Origin: Tomocerus qinae
Taxonomy: Eukaryota; Arthropoda; Collembola; Entomobryomorpha; Tomoceridae
Direction of reading: 5' to 3'
NCBI GenBank assembly: GCA_020055645.1
Contig: CM034547.1
Coordinates: forward strand, 5,518,001 to 5,582,000
Length of the DNA: 64,000 bases
This document shows, piece by piece, positions 11,906-25,600 of the stretch; position 1 is the first letter of the stretch, and every line of letters starts with the position of its first letter. Below the pieces are notes generated by a model. That model was not told the origin of the DNA. It saw only the letters and a list, made by a program, of their open reading frames with translations, and did no database searches. The translations under genes were made by a program, and so were the position numbers.

Positions 11906-14319
11906 ATGGAAAAACAAGAAAGAAGAAGAAAATTATGTGAGGACAATAAGGTAATAAATTATCGAGATTTTGAGTACATTCAATTAAAATTGCATCAATA
12001 AGGTAAATAAAATATTTTTCAATAGGTAAAAATAAATATGCACTAATTTAGTAAATTGTTTTTTTCTCATTAAGTGGAAAGTCACCGCTGCAATTTTATG
12101 CTGTTTTGGATTGTTCAAAGAATTTCAGCCGTCTCAGCCATTTATCTTGGACTATGCCGTAGAACATGGCAATTTCACAGCTAGCCAGGTTTAACATCCT
12201 TTAATTGTTCTGTAACTTTAATGATGAAGAAGGGGAATAGAAAACTCGAAAATCATTAGCAGGAAACGAAAACAAGTTTTTCTAAAATGTTACCAAACGT
12301 TCGTCCAAATTCGGCCGTATCGTTAATCTTCGACATTGTCTTAAGACAATTTCGTTTTACTATATTTCCGACTTATTTTGTAAAGGCAATCTATGATGGA
12401 TTTTGGGGATTTATGATAATTATTTGATGTAGATTCATAAGGAGGCACTTCCTTGGACAACTTACGGTGCTGCTGCAAGTTTGTTGATATTTCTGTTCGT
12501 GACAGATATTCTCAGATACAAAAAGGTCATTATTTTTGGAGCAGCTGCTCTTGTCGTTTCTTGGTCTCTTACTATATGGAAGTACACCGACTTAAACCAT
12601 GCCAAGGTAAAGTTAAAATCACCCGGATATGTGATACAATTAATGAATTATTTTTGTTTACTGCATTTTCTATTGGATATGTTTAAGGATGTACAATAAA
12701 ATAAAAATATTAATCACCTGATTTTCTATTTCCAACTATTTAAACGATGTGACTATTTTTTATAAAAATATTTTTTAAATATTTTGATAGCTTCGACAAT
12801 TTACGTACGCGATCTCACTGTCATCCGAGTTGGCCTATCACACCTACATGTACGCAAATGTTGACAAAAGTCACTACAAAACCGTGACCAGTTATTCTCA
12901 TGCAGCACTTCATCTTGGGGGATTTCTCGGAGGTTTGACTGGACAACTTCTTTTCTCTTTTGACCTTTTGCACTTGGACGAGATGAACTACATTTCTCTG
13001 GGTGCTGTTGTCGCTGCATTAATCTTCAGTTTCCTTTTGCCACCGGTCAAGCGATCTTTATACATTTACTGCGACGAGAAGACTCTTTCGAACTGTCCTC
13101 TTCCCCATCCAGCAGTTCATCATCCTTCTCATAAAATCAAATTGAGCAAATTCCGGGTGAGTTTGAAAGGAATGTCAACTGAAAAGACGCCAGTGATCCA
13201 AGAAGAGATTGGTTTGGTGGAACTGTGCAAAAAAGCCATTCCGAGCGGGCGGTTGGATTTAAAAAAAGCTTACTCAAATATGTACGTCCTCAAATGGTCG
13301 ATCTGGTGGTGCATTGCACTTCCTGTTTATTTACAAGTTGGATTGTATGCCGAATCTCTTTGGAAAAAAGTTGAAGAAGATGCACATCATCATGGAGATG
13401 ACACTCATTACTATCCTCTCAACGGCGCCGTTGAAGCAGCACATTCTTTTCTTAGTAAGTTCACATTTTGTCAAAGTTGAAGTTTTGATAGTACTAGAAA
13501 ATTTGAATGGTTTTCGGTAGTCAATAGTCAAACAGTCGATAGACATCCATAAATAAAGTCAACTACTGTAACTACTGAAAACCGTGCTAATTGAACCTAA
13601 AATTTTAAATAGTCAATATTAAATCAATTGATGCGAATGTTCAAAATTAATGTTTCCGTTATTGTGTATTTCAGTATATATATTATTAACTGCAGTAAAA
13701 TTTCTCTTCAGGTTCAGCTTTAGCCATTGGACTAACATTCTTCCAGTTTGCATGGGATCGATGGGGTGGCTACTACATGGCGTCAGTATCATTGTTACAA
13801 GGTGTCTGCCTCTTTATTATGTCCCAAACCGAGAACCTTTACGTAGCTCAAGGAACTTATATCGGTTTTGAGACATTGTACCAAGTCGCCATTATTTTAG
13901 CAACGTAGGTTTATAAAAACACTTTTGTAAATTATACCATAAAGCATTATTTTCTGCGAAATTTGTTAAATTAATAAAGATTTTTCGAATATAGAGCCGA
14001 GATAGCTGAATATGTAAACGAAGATAGCGAAGCCTTGATATTTGGACTAAACACTTTCATGGCTCTGATGATTCAAGTCGTTTTGACGTACACAATTTCT
14101 AGTAAACATGGATTCACTAAAGGGATTCGTACAGAATTTGTCGCCTACTCCATTTACGAAGCAGTTCTCGCTGTCCTATTTTTAATTTTAGTGCTGCTCA
14201 GACCGGGTATACGAAAACATTGGAATTTGCCTCAAACAAATATGGATTCTAATGTTAGCGGTGATGAAGGTATTGACAATAATGGTATATCATTAAAGAG
14301 TAGGAGCACAAATACTTAG
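11906..14319 (+). CDS. SLC19-family (thiamine/reduced-folate type) membrane transporter
   Basis: A 12-TM major-facilitator-like vitamin carrier of the plasma membrane; SLC19 members import thiamine or folates. Six exons (11906-11950, 12075-12188, 12433-12606, 12791-13454, 13712-13904, 13995-14319) join cleanly into 504 residues, the usual family length. Exon 2 encodes a TM1 segment with GLFKEFQPSQPFILDYAVE, matching the conserved family N-terminus (G.FK..RPSEPF). Exon 4 starts LRQFTYAISLSSELAYHTYM, matching the TM4 region typical of SLC19, then has a long cytosolic loop. Exon 6 carries EDSEALIFGLNTFMALMIQ near the last helices. The start ATG at 11906 follows in-frame GGNK codons; an earlier ATG at 11798 is possible but its product is not transporter-like. 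AATAAA signals occur around 14960. Whether the substrate is thiamine or folate cannot be told from sequence. Confidence 0.9.
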
Positions 14320-15965
14320 ACAAGTGCCACTTTTATACGTAAGATGAAAATTACGTACAATTTAATTTTCAATCTCTAATTGTTTTGTACAATAATATGT
14401 GTATTAATTTTTAAGCGCGTAGGAAATTGACAAAAACTAAACCCATATCTACCAAATCGTTTTAATATAAATACTGAGTGGATTAATTGTGTTCTACTTT
14501 ATGTAGTATTCAAACAATGACCAAATGAATATTACTAATACTAGACGGCCATTTGCTATGAAGCAGTTGCTTTTACCATTTTATATCTAATTTTTTTTTT
14601 ACTTTTTTAAACAAAATGTATTATATTTAGAACAGGTGTTTATAATTCTGTAAATTGTATCATTATTCACCAGGTATATATTACTAGTAGCCCCCAGAGC
14701 GCGATTCGATTTCGAAAGGCATTATATTGTCTCCTTGAACCAAGCGAACTGACAACGCAGTAAAATTCAAATCTGCCTTACCATACATACATAGATTAGT
14801 AATTTTTTCTAAGTCTACGATTATATTATAGAGATACTCAATCAACGATTATACTTAGCTATATCGCCAAAAAAGTTTTGTATAGTGCTACTGCACTGCT
14901 AAGGCCTTGTTGGATATTGTACATATACGTTAGTTATTACTACTCTTGTGTATTACTTGAAATAAAAGAAATATTAAACGGAACGACTCTAACGACTTGT
15001 ACAATATGCACCTTTATATCAAGTTAGAGCAAACAGCGGAAACCTGTGTGGCTTTGTGGCCAATAGTTCTGTCAATTGTGCAAAACATATTTCAGTAGGA
15101 ATTGGTGGTAATGCAAATAATATGCTATTCTTTAATGTTATAGATTACTAAACATGTCTCTCTTAAGTTAATTGACGTTTTCTTTTCTACTAAGTATATA
15201 CAGATAGCAGTATGTTCGTTACCAAGTATTATATATTTGTGCTATTTTGAATGGTTCATAATATGTTGGTCATATAGGTTTAAAAGTTTTAGGAAAAATA
15301 GCTCATATGCATAAATATGTATAGATTTAATATATAAATATACTGTTTACCCCCTAAATATTTAGTTCATTTTCTACCTATTCTAAAGTTACTATTCGTG
15401 TGCATTATGTACTACAATGTAAAGAATGTCTGGATGCATTCAATAACTAGTACCATGAATCATTTTATACTATGTACACGCAATATCGTTTTTTACGGGT
15501 TAGTAAATATACAAATAGGTATTTATCTGTCTTTGTTTGTGTGGGCACCTAAACTTTGGTTTCTCAAGCGTCACAAAAATGCCCTTCGATCAACTCATAT
15601 TTTGTTTTCATTCCCGTCTAATCAAGGAAAATAGGGAAACTAATTATTAATTATAATTATCGGCACAGCAGCTTTTGCATTGGCTTTTTTGGCACAAATC
15701 AGTGATTCTAGGAACTTACTACTCAAGGAAGGTAGATTATTCATATTAGCCATAGCTAGAAAAATCAAAGCCCATAACAGAGTTTATTGTCTGTGTTAGT
15801 TGAATTGTTAAATTAAAGAAACTTGTGCAGTTCTACCTCTCTTGTCATGCATTAATATCAATAATTGGGTCATAGTTTGTGTAATATGATTAATTTTGTA
15901 CTGTAATTAAAATTCTGATAATTCACTCCTTGTGCACAAAGAATACACATAATTTGCGAGTCAAA
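14320..15965. other. 3' UTR and spacer between SLC19 and Methuselah-like genes
   Basis: Probable SLC19 3' UTR to about 14980, where ttgaaataaaag holds a poly(A) signal. The remainder is AT-rich with no coding frame I can support; the 15398-15634 frame lacks conserved features. Confidence 0.5.
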
Positions 15966-18900
15966 ATGGGAATCCTACTGATATCATTCTATTTATTTTT
16001 TGGAGTTGTAATTAATTTTCCAAAATTCTCGATTGAAATGTCAACAAATGAGGATAAAACAAATGTCTGTCAAGAATTTGGTATTACGGAGAACAACTTT
16101 AGGTGAATCACAAAATTATATTAACAAAAATTAAAATTTATTAAAACACATTATTTGAATTAATCTTGAATTATAAAAATATGCGTGCATATTGTGCATG
16201 GCATAATCTGAAAAATCCCAAATTAATCATATGTTTATTCATTTTTATTAATAGGTGGAAAACGATAGAAAAAGTTTTGAATTGTCCGCTCTCTGCCATT
16301 CTTTGTTTAAATGTTTCAATGGAAATGTCAGACCCCACCCCCACTGGACGAATAGACTCTGACGAAACTTTATTTGTGAAGGATGGTGATGGGCACCATT
16401 ATTTTAGGAAAAAAGATTACTACGTCCTGTGGTATTTTTTTAAATTATTAATTATAGCAGTATTATAGCAGATTTCTGATTTAATTGTATTTTATGCAGG
16501 AATTCAAACGAAGTAAAAACTGTGGCTGTTTGCAAACGAAAACCAAATTGTTTCTTAGAAAATGAAAATTGTTTTCAGAAGTGTTGCTCTCAAGGAGAGG
16601 TTTTGGGATTTGGCAGTCTTGGTGCAACTGCAAATACAAATTCCCTGCAATGTCAATCGGAGCTAGATGAAAAAGGAATCGTGTCGTGGGATGGAGTCCT
16701 TGATATCAATAAGACGATTGCAATTCAATTTCCTACCAAGAAATATTCAAGGCGTATTTCTACTCGTATTTTTAGCATGCAGCGTAATTATTCCAGTTTC
16801 ATCAAATGTCTTTCAGAGTTCGAGGGTAGCTATCATAAAGGGCTGACTGAGTTAAAGTACGTAAATATTCTAAAATCTTAAGTTTTTTATTTTTAATTAA
16901 ATTACTAACTTATAAAAATAAAATAACAGTTTCTACCTGATTGATAATGGCCAAATTGCGACGTGTCCAAAATCAATGTGGCATGTATTCCCATTGGTTA
17001 ATAGACGGTTTTGTATTGATGGAATTCAAAATTTTGGAAATAAATCAGGGAATTTGACAACATTTGCTATTTTAATTGAGAATCTAAATGATAATTTCGA
17101 AAAAAATATCATGGTTAGTGAAATGGTAAGTTAATAAAATATAGTTAATATAATTTTATAAATAATAGAAAAACAGTTGGTAAATATTTATAAAATAATT
17201 TTGGAGATACAATAAAATGATATTTAGTTTTAGAGAATTTTATATTGTCTGTGGTGTTACTCTTTTTTAGGATTTACCGCCAGAAACAAAAGAAGCCTTA
17301 GAAAATTTTCTGATCATCTACTACATTTCTGCACCGATATCAATATTTTTCTTATTGATGATTATTATCATTTATGGACTACTGTGGGAGAATCAAAAGA
17401 ACATTCACAGATTGACTACAATTAGCTACATTGTCACTCTCTTACTCGTTTATGTTTCTTGGTTGTGCATACCATTAGAAGGCACACTACGAGATGAGGA
17501 TTATCCTATTCAGCGTAAGAGAATTAATCAGCCTACTTACAGACAAGATACTCGTTGGTCGGGATGGCATTAATTTTTTATTTCATGGAATTTTTCTTGA
17601 AAAATTAAATATTTGAAATAAATACAATACGCATGTGTACACGCATGCGCGTTTTATTTATTTCAAATGTTAATTGAGATTTTTGAAATAAATGCCATGT
17701 ACCCTATTTATTTCAAATATTTCATTTTTCAAGGAAAGTGGGTTTCGAAACGAAACATTTCAAAAATTTCGCCCATGTATTTCCGAGAAATATTTCAAGT
17801 GCTATGTCTGACTCGAAGTAAATGACCACATACTAAAAATATTAATTTACATTTTGTCTGCAGATCATATTAGTGCATTTTTTGTTTATTCTTCTATTTG
17901 TTGGTTGACTATGATTGATGTCGATATCTGGATCACGTTCAGGTACTAATAAATTACATAATACCGTTTTAAAATAGTGAAAATCTTAGCAGTTAATTTA
18001 TTACTTATATTCGTTAATTTACTTGCAAAATAGATTTTATTTTCCATTTCAGAAACCTAAAATTACCTGCGAGTAAACATCTTCGAAGATATTTGATGTA
18101 TGCGGCTTTTGCTTGGAGTATTCCTCTACTGTTAGTCCTCGTCACAATTTGTTTGGAGAACTCCAACTCCAACCGATGTACTCAACCGAATTCCGATCAT
18201 CTTCCTCCAAAACTGTCGCTATTTATTGACAGAATGTTTTATCAGTTCTTAATTACTGGAGTACTTTTAATTCTTAATTTCATGCTTTTTGGACTAACGA
18301 TGTATCACATGTGGAGGCAAAACAAAATGACTAGTTCCGACTTACAAAATAGCACCCACACGCACAAAAAGAACTCGTAAGTTTGAACGCAGTATTACTG
18401 TATCAAATTACAACATACTTTCTTTTTCAATTTGTTTTAAAATAATATTGTTATTTTATTTTTTCTCAGAATGCTGTGGCTGTGTGCTAAGATATTTATT
18501 GTGATGGGCGGGGCTTGGATTTTGGACACAGTTCCACTTATTTGTTTGTATTACATTTCTTGGCATGGAAAATCACATCCCGCTCTGGAAGTTGGCAACC
18601 ATGTGCATGCCTTCTTGCTCAAACTGATTTATTGTCAATGGTTTACACAATTTGCCTCCGTTGTTGAGTCGTTCGCTCTTTTTTACATTTTTGTTTGCAA
18701 ACAAGCAATCTTCACGAAACTGTGGGAGAATTATCCAAAACTAAGAGGTATCCTCACATCAAATCAAAATATTTCATCTAAACTTTTACCATACTAGAAT
18801 ATGGAAAGCTAATATTATGGACAAAAGTTTAAACAGATGTTTTAACATTTTTTTCAGGTATATTGTCCCTTATCGGTAAAGTATGCGGATATCGTCAACC

Positions 18901-18967
18901 AACTCCATTGAATGAGCAAGCTCTAGTTGTAAAACCAAATCTAAGATATTCAGTGGCAAGAAAATAA
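15966..18967 (+). CDS. Methuselah-like class B GPCR
   Basis: A secretin-superfamily adhesion-like receptor of the Methuselah group, known from arthropods and tied in Drosophila to stress response and ageing. Nine exons (15966-16102, 16255-16431, 16500-16856, 16930-17125, 17271-17514, 17864-17942, 18053-18376, 18470-18747, 18858-18967) join without breaks into 633 residues. The N-terminus (MGILLISFYLFFGVVINF) is a signal peptide. The ectodomain is cysteine-rich, with VAVCKRKPNCFLENENCFQK and CCSQGEVLGFG, the Methuselah ectodomain pattern, and ATCPKSMWHVFP before TM1. TM1-TM7 follow: NFLIIYYISAPISIFFLLMI, ISYIVTLLLVYVSWLC, HISAFFVYSSICWLTMIDVD, the TM4 exon ending SNSNRCTQ, then exon 8 with LWLCAKIFIVMGGAWILDT. 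The intron after exon 5 carries an inverted-repeat element. Ligand unknown. Confidence 0.9.
17593..17735. repeat. Intronic inverted repeat (small MITE-like hairpin)
   Basis: Two arms of about 32 bp, TTTCTTGAAAAATTAAATAT... on the left and its near-exact reverse complement ...ATATTTCATTTTTCAAGGAA on the right, enclose an ~80-bp middle with a CGCATG-TGTACA-CGCATGCG alternating segment. It lies in the Methuselah-like intron 17515-17863. No clear target duplication seen. Confidence 0.6.
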
Positions 18968-19148
18968 TTGCCCAATTAATAATAATTTCTATTCATTTGA
19001 AGCTTTACTACTTTTAAAATGTACTTTTACTTTATTTATTTGAATAATAAATTGTATTTTGTGATTATTAAGAATTAGTTTTTCTGTTCTTCAATTTAGA
19101 AATATGTTTTAACAGATCTAATATTTTATTATATGAGAGAATCAGTAT

Positions 19149-19377
19149 CAGGGAACAAAAAAGGTACTCCTTTTTTACAAAAAAGGTGAAAATTACTACT
19201 TTTTCTAAAAACAGTAGTCCTTTTTACCTTTTTTACCTTATTTACATGTAAAATGGAAGTAAATGGGGCACACACTACTGCTACAGCAAAAAAGGTTAAA
19301 AAAAAGAATTGTTTTTTAAAAGTCTTACTTCTACCTTTTTTATAAAAAAGACAAAAAAGGTAATTTTTTGTTCCCTG
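19149..19377. mobile_element. hAT-like MITE, family A, copy 1
   Basis: A 229-bp element with ends CAGGGAACAAAAAAGG and CCTTTTTTGTTCCCTG-type inverted repeats. Flanks are atcagtat (left) and agcagtat (right), an 8-bp duplication with one mismatch. The interior is runs of TTTTTACC/AAAAGG and the marker TTACATGTAAAATGGAAGTAAATGGGG shared by the other copies in part. It sits in the tail-to-tail gap between the Methuselah-like and collagen genes. Confidence 0.82.
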
Positions 19378-19473
19378 AGCAGTATTATATCTTTTGACAG
19401 TATTTCTCTAAACTATGAAGAAAAAGTTTCCTATTATGTCGTTTGCGGGATCCAAAAAGTGTTCGGTAGAAAA

Positions 19474-20839
19474 TTATCCACCGAAACCAGGGAATTGGGG
19501 CAAAGCCATACTTTCGCCCTTAGCACCTTTTAGCCCAGGAAATCCCGGAGGTCCGTGAATTCCCGGTAATCCGTCTTTCCCAGGCATACCTGGTGGCCCA
19601 GGTAGGCCGGGTGGACCTACAGCGCCTGGCTCTCCTTTCAATGATTGTACTCCATCAACAACTCGGCCATCCTTCAAAATGGGATATGTAGGATACTTTT
19701 GGGGTCCTTTAAGAGTGGAATTGTCCAGATCATTCAAATCTGGACTGGCTGTTGGCAATGCCGTCTGATTTTGTTTCTGACCACCACCCGCAAGGCTGGT
19801 CAAAACTTGGAACTATTTTTCAACAAACATTCATTTAAAGTTTTAGAAAAGCTTTTTTTTAATGTAGAAAAATCAATTATTTGTTTACCCATTCCTTAAC
19901 AGGTTGTAGGTTCTTTTCGTTTTCAGACACCTGTAGTTGAAAAATAGTGTATTAATCTCTTTTCACAAACTAAACATATCAAACTGTATACAAAATTGCA
20001 TAGAAATAATTTATTGTGTAAGTAAATAGACCTGGCCTTCAGAAAGGACGAGGGTGGGGGCGGAAGCAATATGTAACAGTGAATAGAATTTTACATATTC
20101 CAAAATGATTTTGCGCTTTTGGCGTTTTTTGGAAATCAAGTTTCTTTTCTCAAGGTTAGAGGATGCTACGCCCCCCCCCCATATATGTGCCCATACATTC
20201 AACATTCTAAAATAAAAAAGGTTGGTTATAGGTGTGTGTAGTAAAAACATGTAAAAAACAAAATTACTGAATTGTTCAATGCCTCCATATTTTGAGTTGC
20301 GGCCTGGAACTGAAAATAACAAAAACTCAATTAAATATAATATAGGTTATTCCCTCCGAAGAAGTGGATTAAATAATTATTCATGTTTAAATGCTTATAT
20401 AGACATTTTTTTATGGATTTACACTTTGTAAACTCCTTGAACTTTTGGAGTTTATGCTAATTTATTTGTGTCACTATTTTCTTCTATGTTTGTTCATTTA
20501 TTCATTTGTATGTAAGAATTCAATAAACGTGCAAACCTTTTCCTGTAGAGACTCGACAGTTTTCTTCAGCTCGAGGATGGCATTAGCAAATTGGGAGAAC
20601 AATGCAGTGGGGTCCGGGGTATTACCTTCTTCAGTGCCAGTCATTTTTCCCATTCTGGAATTTACGAAGGTATTGAGTTTTGGAATAAATTGGCAATAAA
20701 TATCCATGAATACTTACTGGGACATGAAGTTAGTGAATATTTCTTGAATTTTCGGTTGAGGGTTTTCATCCGCCGAAATAAGAAGCATTGAATTGAAAAC
20801 CGCAGCAAAAAGGAAGAGCGTGAATAACCATTGATTCAT
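19474..20839 (-). CDS. Short secreted collagen-like protein
   Basis: Five exons (20839-20718, 20654-20537, 20309-20268, 19930-19889, 19812-19474) join in frame to 220 residues. Residues 1-24 (MNQWLFTLFLFAAVFNSMLL...) form a signal peptide. The following ~90 residues are polar with heptad-like stretches (LFSQFANAILELKKTVESLQ and FQAATQNMEALNNS), a plausible trimerisation coiled coil. The C-terminal exon has a ~14-triplet Gly-X-Y tract starting GEPGAVGPPGLPGPPGMPG and then a short PQFPGFGG end. Small collagens with an N-terminal coiled coil act as extracellular or cuticle structural proteins. The exons of 42 bases are phase-0 units. The boundaries of the two 42-base exons rest on splice signals and composition only. 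Confidence 0.8.
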
Positions 20840-22628
20840 TTTTTAAAATTTGAATTTAGGATTTGAATTTTAGTTTTCTGATTTGATTAGCAATTTGTTT
20901 TACCTGAGCTATCAGAGAAACAATAATGGTAATTACAAAAATATGAAAGGCCGACCACTCTAGGGAACAACTTCAATTTGTTTCAACATAAATATTTGCT
21001 ATGTGTGATGTAAATAATGAGTTAGTAATGAAAGGCAGAAGTGCAATAAAATTGTCAAAATGTAATCCACCGAAATTATTTTCGGGACTAAATTATCAAA
21101 TGTTGCTGGTATATACTAAAGGAAGTAAATTTCCTGTACCATGTTGACTTATTTCTTGAAAGACTCACGAAATTATTTTTATTCGTTGCATTTTGAATTG
21201 TTATTTAAAGTCAGTATACTATTAATGGGAAATTGAAATAAAACACCATTTGCCAACACTGCGCATTGGGTTTAATCTCTGAACTGAAGTGGATGACAAG
21301 ATTTCCTGGACTATTTATATCTGTATCTATTGTAAGTATTAAGCAACAAAATTGTAAGACTTTATTGTCCAGGATGTGGATATAAGAAGTCCCAAATTGT
21401 GATAAGCCGGAAGCAGCAAATAATAAATTGTAGATTGTCATTAATTCAACATTGCTGTGCAATATAATTTCGTTCTTATTCAGCTTACAATAGGAAACAT
21501 AACTCATAATATGATAACTCTCGATAGGGTATTCATTCCAAATAAAAAAACAATACGAAAATTTTGATTAGCTAGGTTTACAAAAAGAATTTGCAAAAAA
21601 TTACTAAAGAAATTTCGTGTGATTTTTCTATTTTAAGGAGCAATTTTACATTTAAAATCCCCGCTTCGTTAAAAGATTAAAAATGAAATGAAAAAGAACG
21701 GTCTGGCTTCAATGTATTGAGATTTCAAAAACGTTTCATGTTCGGCTTTTTATCTTCCCGTTTCTATGGCAGAATCCTTTCTACTTCTACGAAATGAATT
21801 TGTTATGAATGTGTTTTATTATTCTATATATTATTGTGTATATATTTTTTATTGTGCTGCTGAGATCATAAACCTAATTACACAATGATCAAATTATGAA
21901 TTTACTGTTTAATTATTCTAGGTTTTATAATTTATGAAGTTACTCATGCAAAAAATAATGTTCTATCTATAATAACAAAAAAGAATAATTTTTAAAAAGG
22001 TTCTAAAAACTTTCCTTGATGCACTATGGTAGTAATAGCAAATGTTTAATAAAAGATGCAACTGAATAATTTGCCAAATGGTTTCAAGTAGATTTTGTGG
22101 GTGGAAATGATCATACACCAATATATTATTATTATTATCAATTATCCATCCATCGCCTGGTTCCCTATTTTATTGTATTTGATTGATTGTGTATTATTTA
22201 TCATACTAATAGATTTGAAATCAAATATCCCGGAATTCACAATTCTAACAAAATTCCGGGCTTTATCGTCAATATCTCGTGAGCCAAAAAAAGAGTAGTA
22301 AATAGTAAATTCCCCAAATAAAGCCACCTTGTACAGGATCGTTAATAAATTTTTTCAACCCGCTATTTTCAGTTGCTATAATTTAAAACAAAATTAACTT
22401 AAAAAATATATAAATCAAATCGGTCACTTGAGGAGAAATCGAAAGTTACCAAGAAAATAAAAAAGTATTAATTGATTAAGTTCAATCCCCAGGTATCCAG
22501 TTAAGGAAATAAAAGCATTACAATAATTTATACGGTAAGCACGATAAGAATGAAATTGACTCTATAGGTACTAGGTACTACACTATAAAGTATTATCTCA
22601 TAACAATATTATGTAATTAAGATTATAT
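20840..22628. other. Spacer between collagen-like and NPLP1 genes
   Basis: AT-rich with no supported gene. Frames at 21211-21507 (minus) and 22095-22327 (both strands) overlap and look random. The collagen promoter should lie just above 20839. Confidence 0.5.
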
Positions 22629-25600
22629 TTAATTTCCTCCGGGACGGGCCTGGCTATTCTTCCTCAGCGATTGAACGTTTCTCTTAAAGCCACCTTCACC
22701 AGCTTCTTCCAGACGATTCACTTTGTTATACGGAATCCAACCCAGACGAGCAACCTGAAATATTCGTTAAAAATTCCAGAATATCTCAAGACTGATGATA
22801 AAATCAATTGCTGGGAATAATTTAGGTCAAATATTAACAAATTGACGTTTTACCACCGAAAAATAAAATAGAAAAATTAATACAATGACATGGAAAACTT
22901 TCTTTTAAAATTTTATTTACTTGAGTTCTCCAAAATTGGAGAAAATCGAAAAATTTTCTATAAAAGAAAACAGACGTTTGTCACGTTTTATAAAAGTGAC
23001 CTACTTTCACCATTTTGCAGCTACTTTCACATTCCCCTCTAAATCAGGGAACAAAAAAGGACCTTTTTTGCCTTTTTTATAAAAAGGTAGGAGTAAGGTT
23101 TTTTTTAAAGCATTCTTTTTTTGTCTTTTTACCTTTTTGATGTAGCAGCGTGCTCCATTTACTTCCACTTCACATGTAAATAAGGTAAAAAGGACTGCTT
23201 TTTAGAAAAGAGTAGCTTTTTTGTTCCCTGCTCTAAATGCTTTACATTTTTGGGAATTCCTTCTGGCGAGAGTAAAGCGTGTTAGAAAAATTTTGATTTG
23301 AAGGATAAGGAGCAGTGAGGGAGAAAGTAATATAGAAAGTACTTACAGCTCCTATGTGCCTTTTCCACATGGGCTGTTCAACGAAGCCTCGGAACTGACG
23401 GGGAAACCATCCTCCTCTAGCCATGCTCCCTTTAAACATGACAAAACATACACTGGCTCAGTTCGTGGTGGACGTTAAGTGAAAATAATATTTTACATCT
23501 CAAGTCAAATGGAAAAGTTCTCAGAGAAAGTCAGAGAGTTACGTGACTAGACATCTAACATAAAACTCAAGTAGGTCAACCTTTTTCAACCTTCCAGAAA
23601 GTGAGATCAAAATAGTCAAATTTGTAATTATTCGAGCGGAAACTTAATTATCTCGTTAATTTCTTCATCGTGGCTATAATTAATAGTACACCTTTTTTGA
23701 TTGAAGTTCACTTACACTCAGCTCCTGCATTTTTGACTCTACAGTAGATTACCTATTAATGTTCTCGAAAATTCCCACATGCTATCATTTTATTCCTATT
23801 TCACCTCTTACACTATACAATTACCGAAAATGTTATTCTATAATATAATCGCACTAATACCTGACTATCTATGTCTTGGTACGACCGCCTAGGAAACCTG
23901 CATACATTACGTAACGTAAAATCCCCTTTCTCAAGTGTAGCGCAAGTGCTAGCTGTGACTCTTTTGGGCATCGCTTCCTCCCATTAACTATCAACGTAAT
24001 ATATGCACGTTCCTTGAAAGCACAAAAGTAAAATGCGCATGCCCCTCCCTCTAAACCAACGAATTGAGTTGTTTCATATTATTATAACATCAGAACAATA
24101 ATACGAATTCACATAAGATGATTATTGGTGATTGAATGGAAATAATTAGCTAAAGAAGGCAATTCGTTTTCCAAAATCCCGGAATCTAATTTTTCTGATT
24201 TTAAAGGGGAACATTCTGGGGTGATTAATAAAAATAATGTTTTATTATTCCCCATTTGAACCGGAATTGTTTTTATTACCGTGATGGGTTGCCTGCTCAA
24301 TTTCTCTTGAGTGCCAGGTTCGCCCCTTAGCTGGGTTCAACTATAGAAGATAAAAGTAATTGTTATTGCGAGTCTGCCTATCAGTCTTAGTCTATACCTG
24401 AATACACGACACATTGAATATATAATGTCGAACATTAAGCAATTCATGTATTTCGTAATATACAGCAGTAAAAATGATTAAACGGGTGAAAAAGGGAAAA
24501 TCTTTCGTCTTTCAGAAAAAATATTCTAAGTTTTGGGTGCCGGGAAAGGGATCAGGTAAAAAGTATTGGCAAATATTAGCATGTGGGATAGGCTCTAAGT
24601 GTTTCGCCAACAACTATTAAGTGTTCGGCATGCTATATTGGAAACTATTTTTGGGTTGAAGTAAGGCAGTGGGTACACAGATATATATCAATGTTTTAGT
24701 TATGTTAGGTTCAAGGATAGGGTTAGGTCCCTCGAAAGCGGGTCCTGGTATGCCGTGTATTCACGGCGCGATTTTTAAAATGTACAACCACTTCCTTACT
24801 TCAACCTACTTTTGCTAGTACATATAATTATATCCGAAAACACCAGATTATTTGAGAAATTTGTTGCTGGTATATATGTTATAAGATGTACGCAGTAATT
24901 TTGAATGTACCTCAACATCGCCCTGTAAAAGTAATTTCTGTGTAATTCAGACATTTCTATGTATATTATCATGGATGTAATATGTCTTCTTGAGTATGGA
25001 TATAATATGGGCTGGGTTTTGTTGCTTTAGTGTACAATTATTTTAAGAGCTGTCTGGAGTCTGGAATGTAATATAATATTGAATAATATAACTAGTTGGT
25101 AATTGTCGTGGGCAGAAAGCACCCACGCAAAAAGCAATGAAAGGGAGTCTTGAGTGTTGATTCGTGATAACCACGATATGACGTAGACGTAGACTTTGTG
25201 GGTGGGTGATTTATAATTGGATTTTATTGTTTTCATATTTGATGTTTCTGAAGAAAATCATTTCCGTCATCTCATGGGAACACTCCGTACGTAGGTCTGT
25301 CTCCATCATTCACTTTCTGTATCCTTGTTTATAAAGTCTATATTTGGATAGAAACTCATTGTTTGTAATTTGTATGAAAAATGATAACAATTTCCGATGG
25401 AAATGATAAAATTCGATATGTAAAATCTTGTAGCGAATTATTAAATGTCAACAATGAATGATATTTGTCCGCTTCTTCAGCATTTTGTTTACTTTGGTAA
25501 GTATCTGGCATTATTGATCTTTTTAGCAGATTAATACTATGTTGAGTCTGGTATGTTCGGCAGTTGAGTCAGTTCGTGGGCGTGTGTGGACAAGTCAAAA

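Noticed and set aside
22095-22327. Overlapping 60-67-codon frames on both strands
   Set aside because: Mutual antisense shadows in AT-rich DNA with no domain or splice context.
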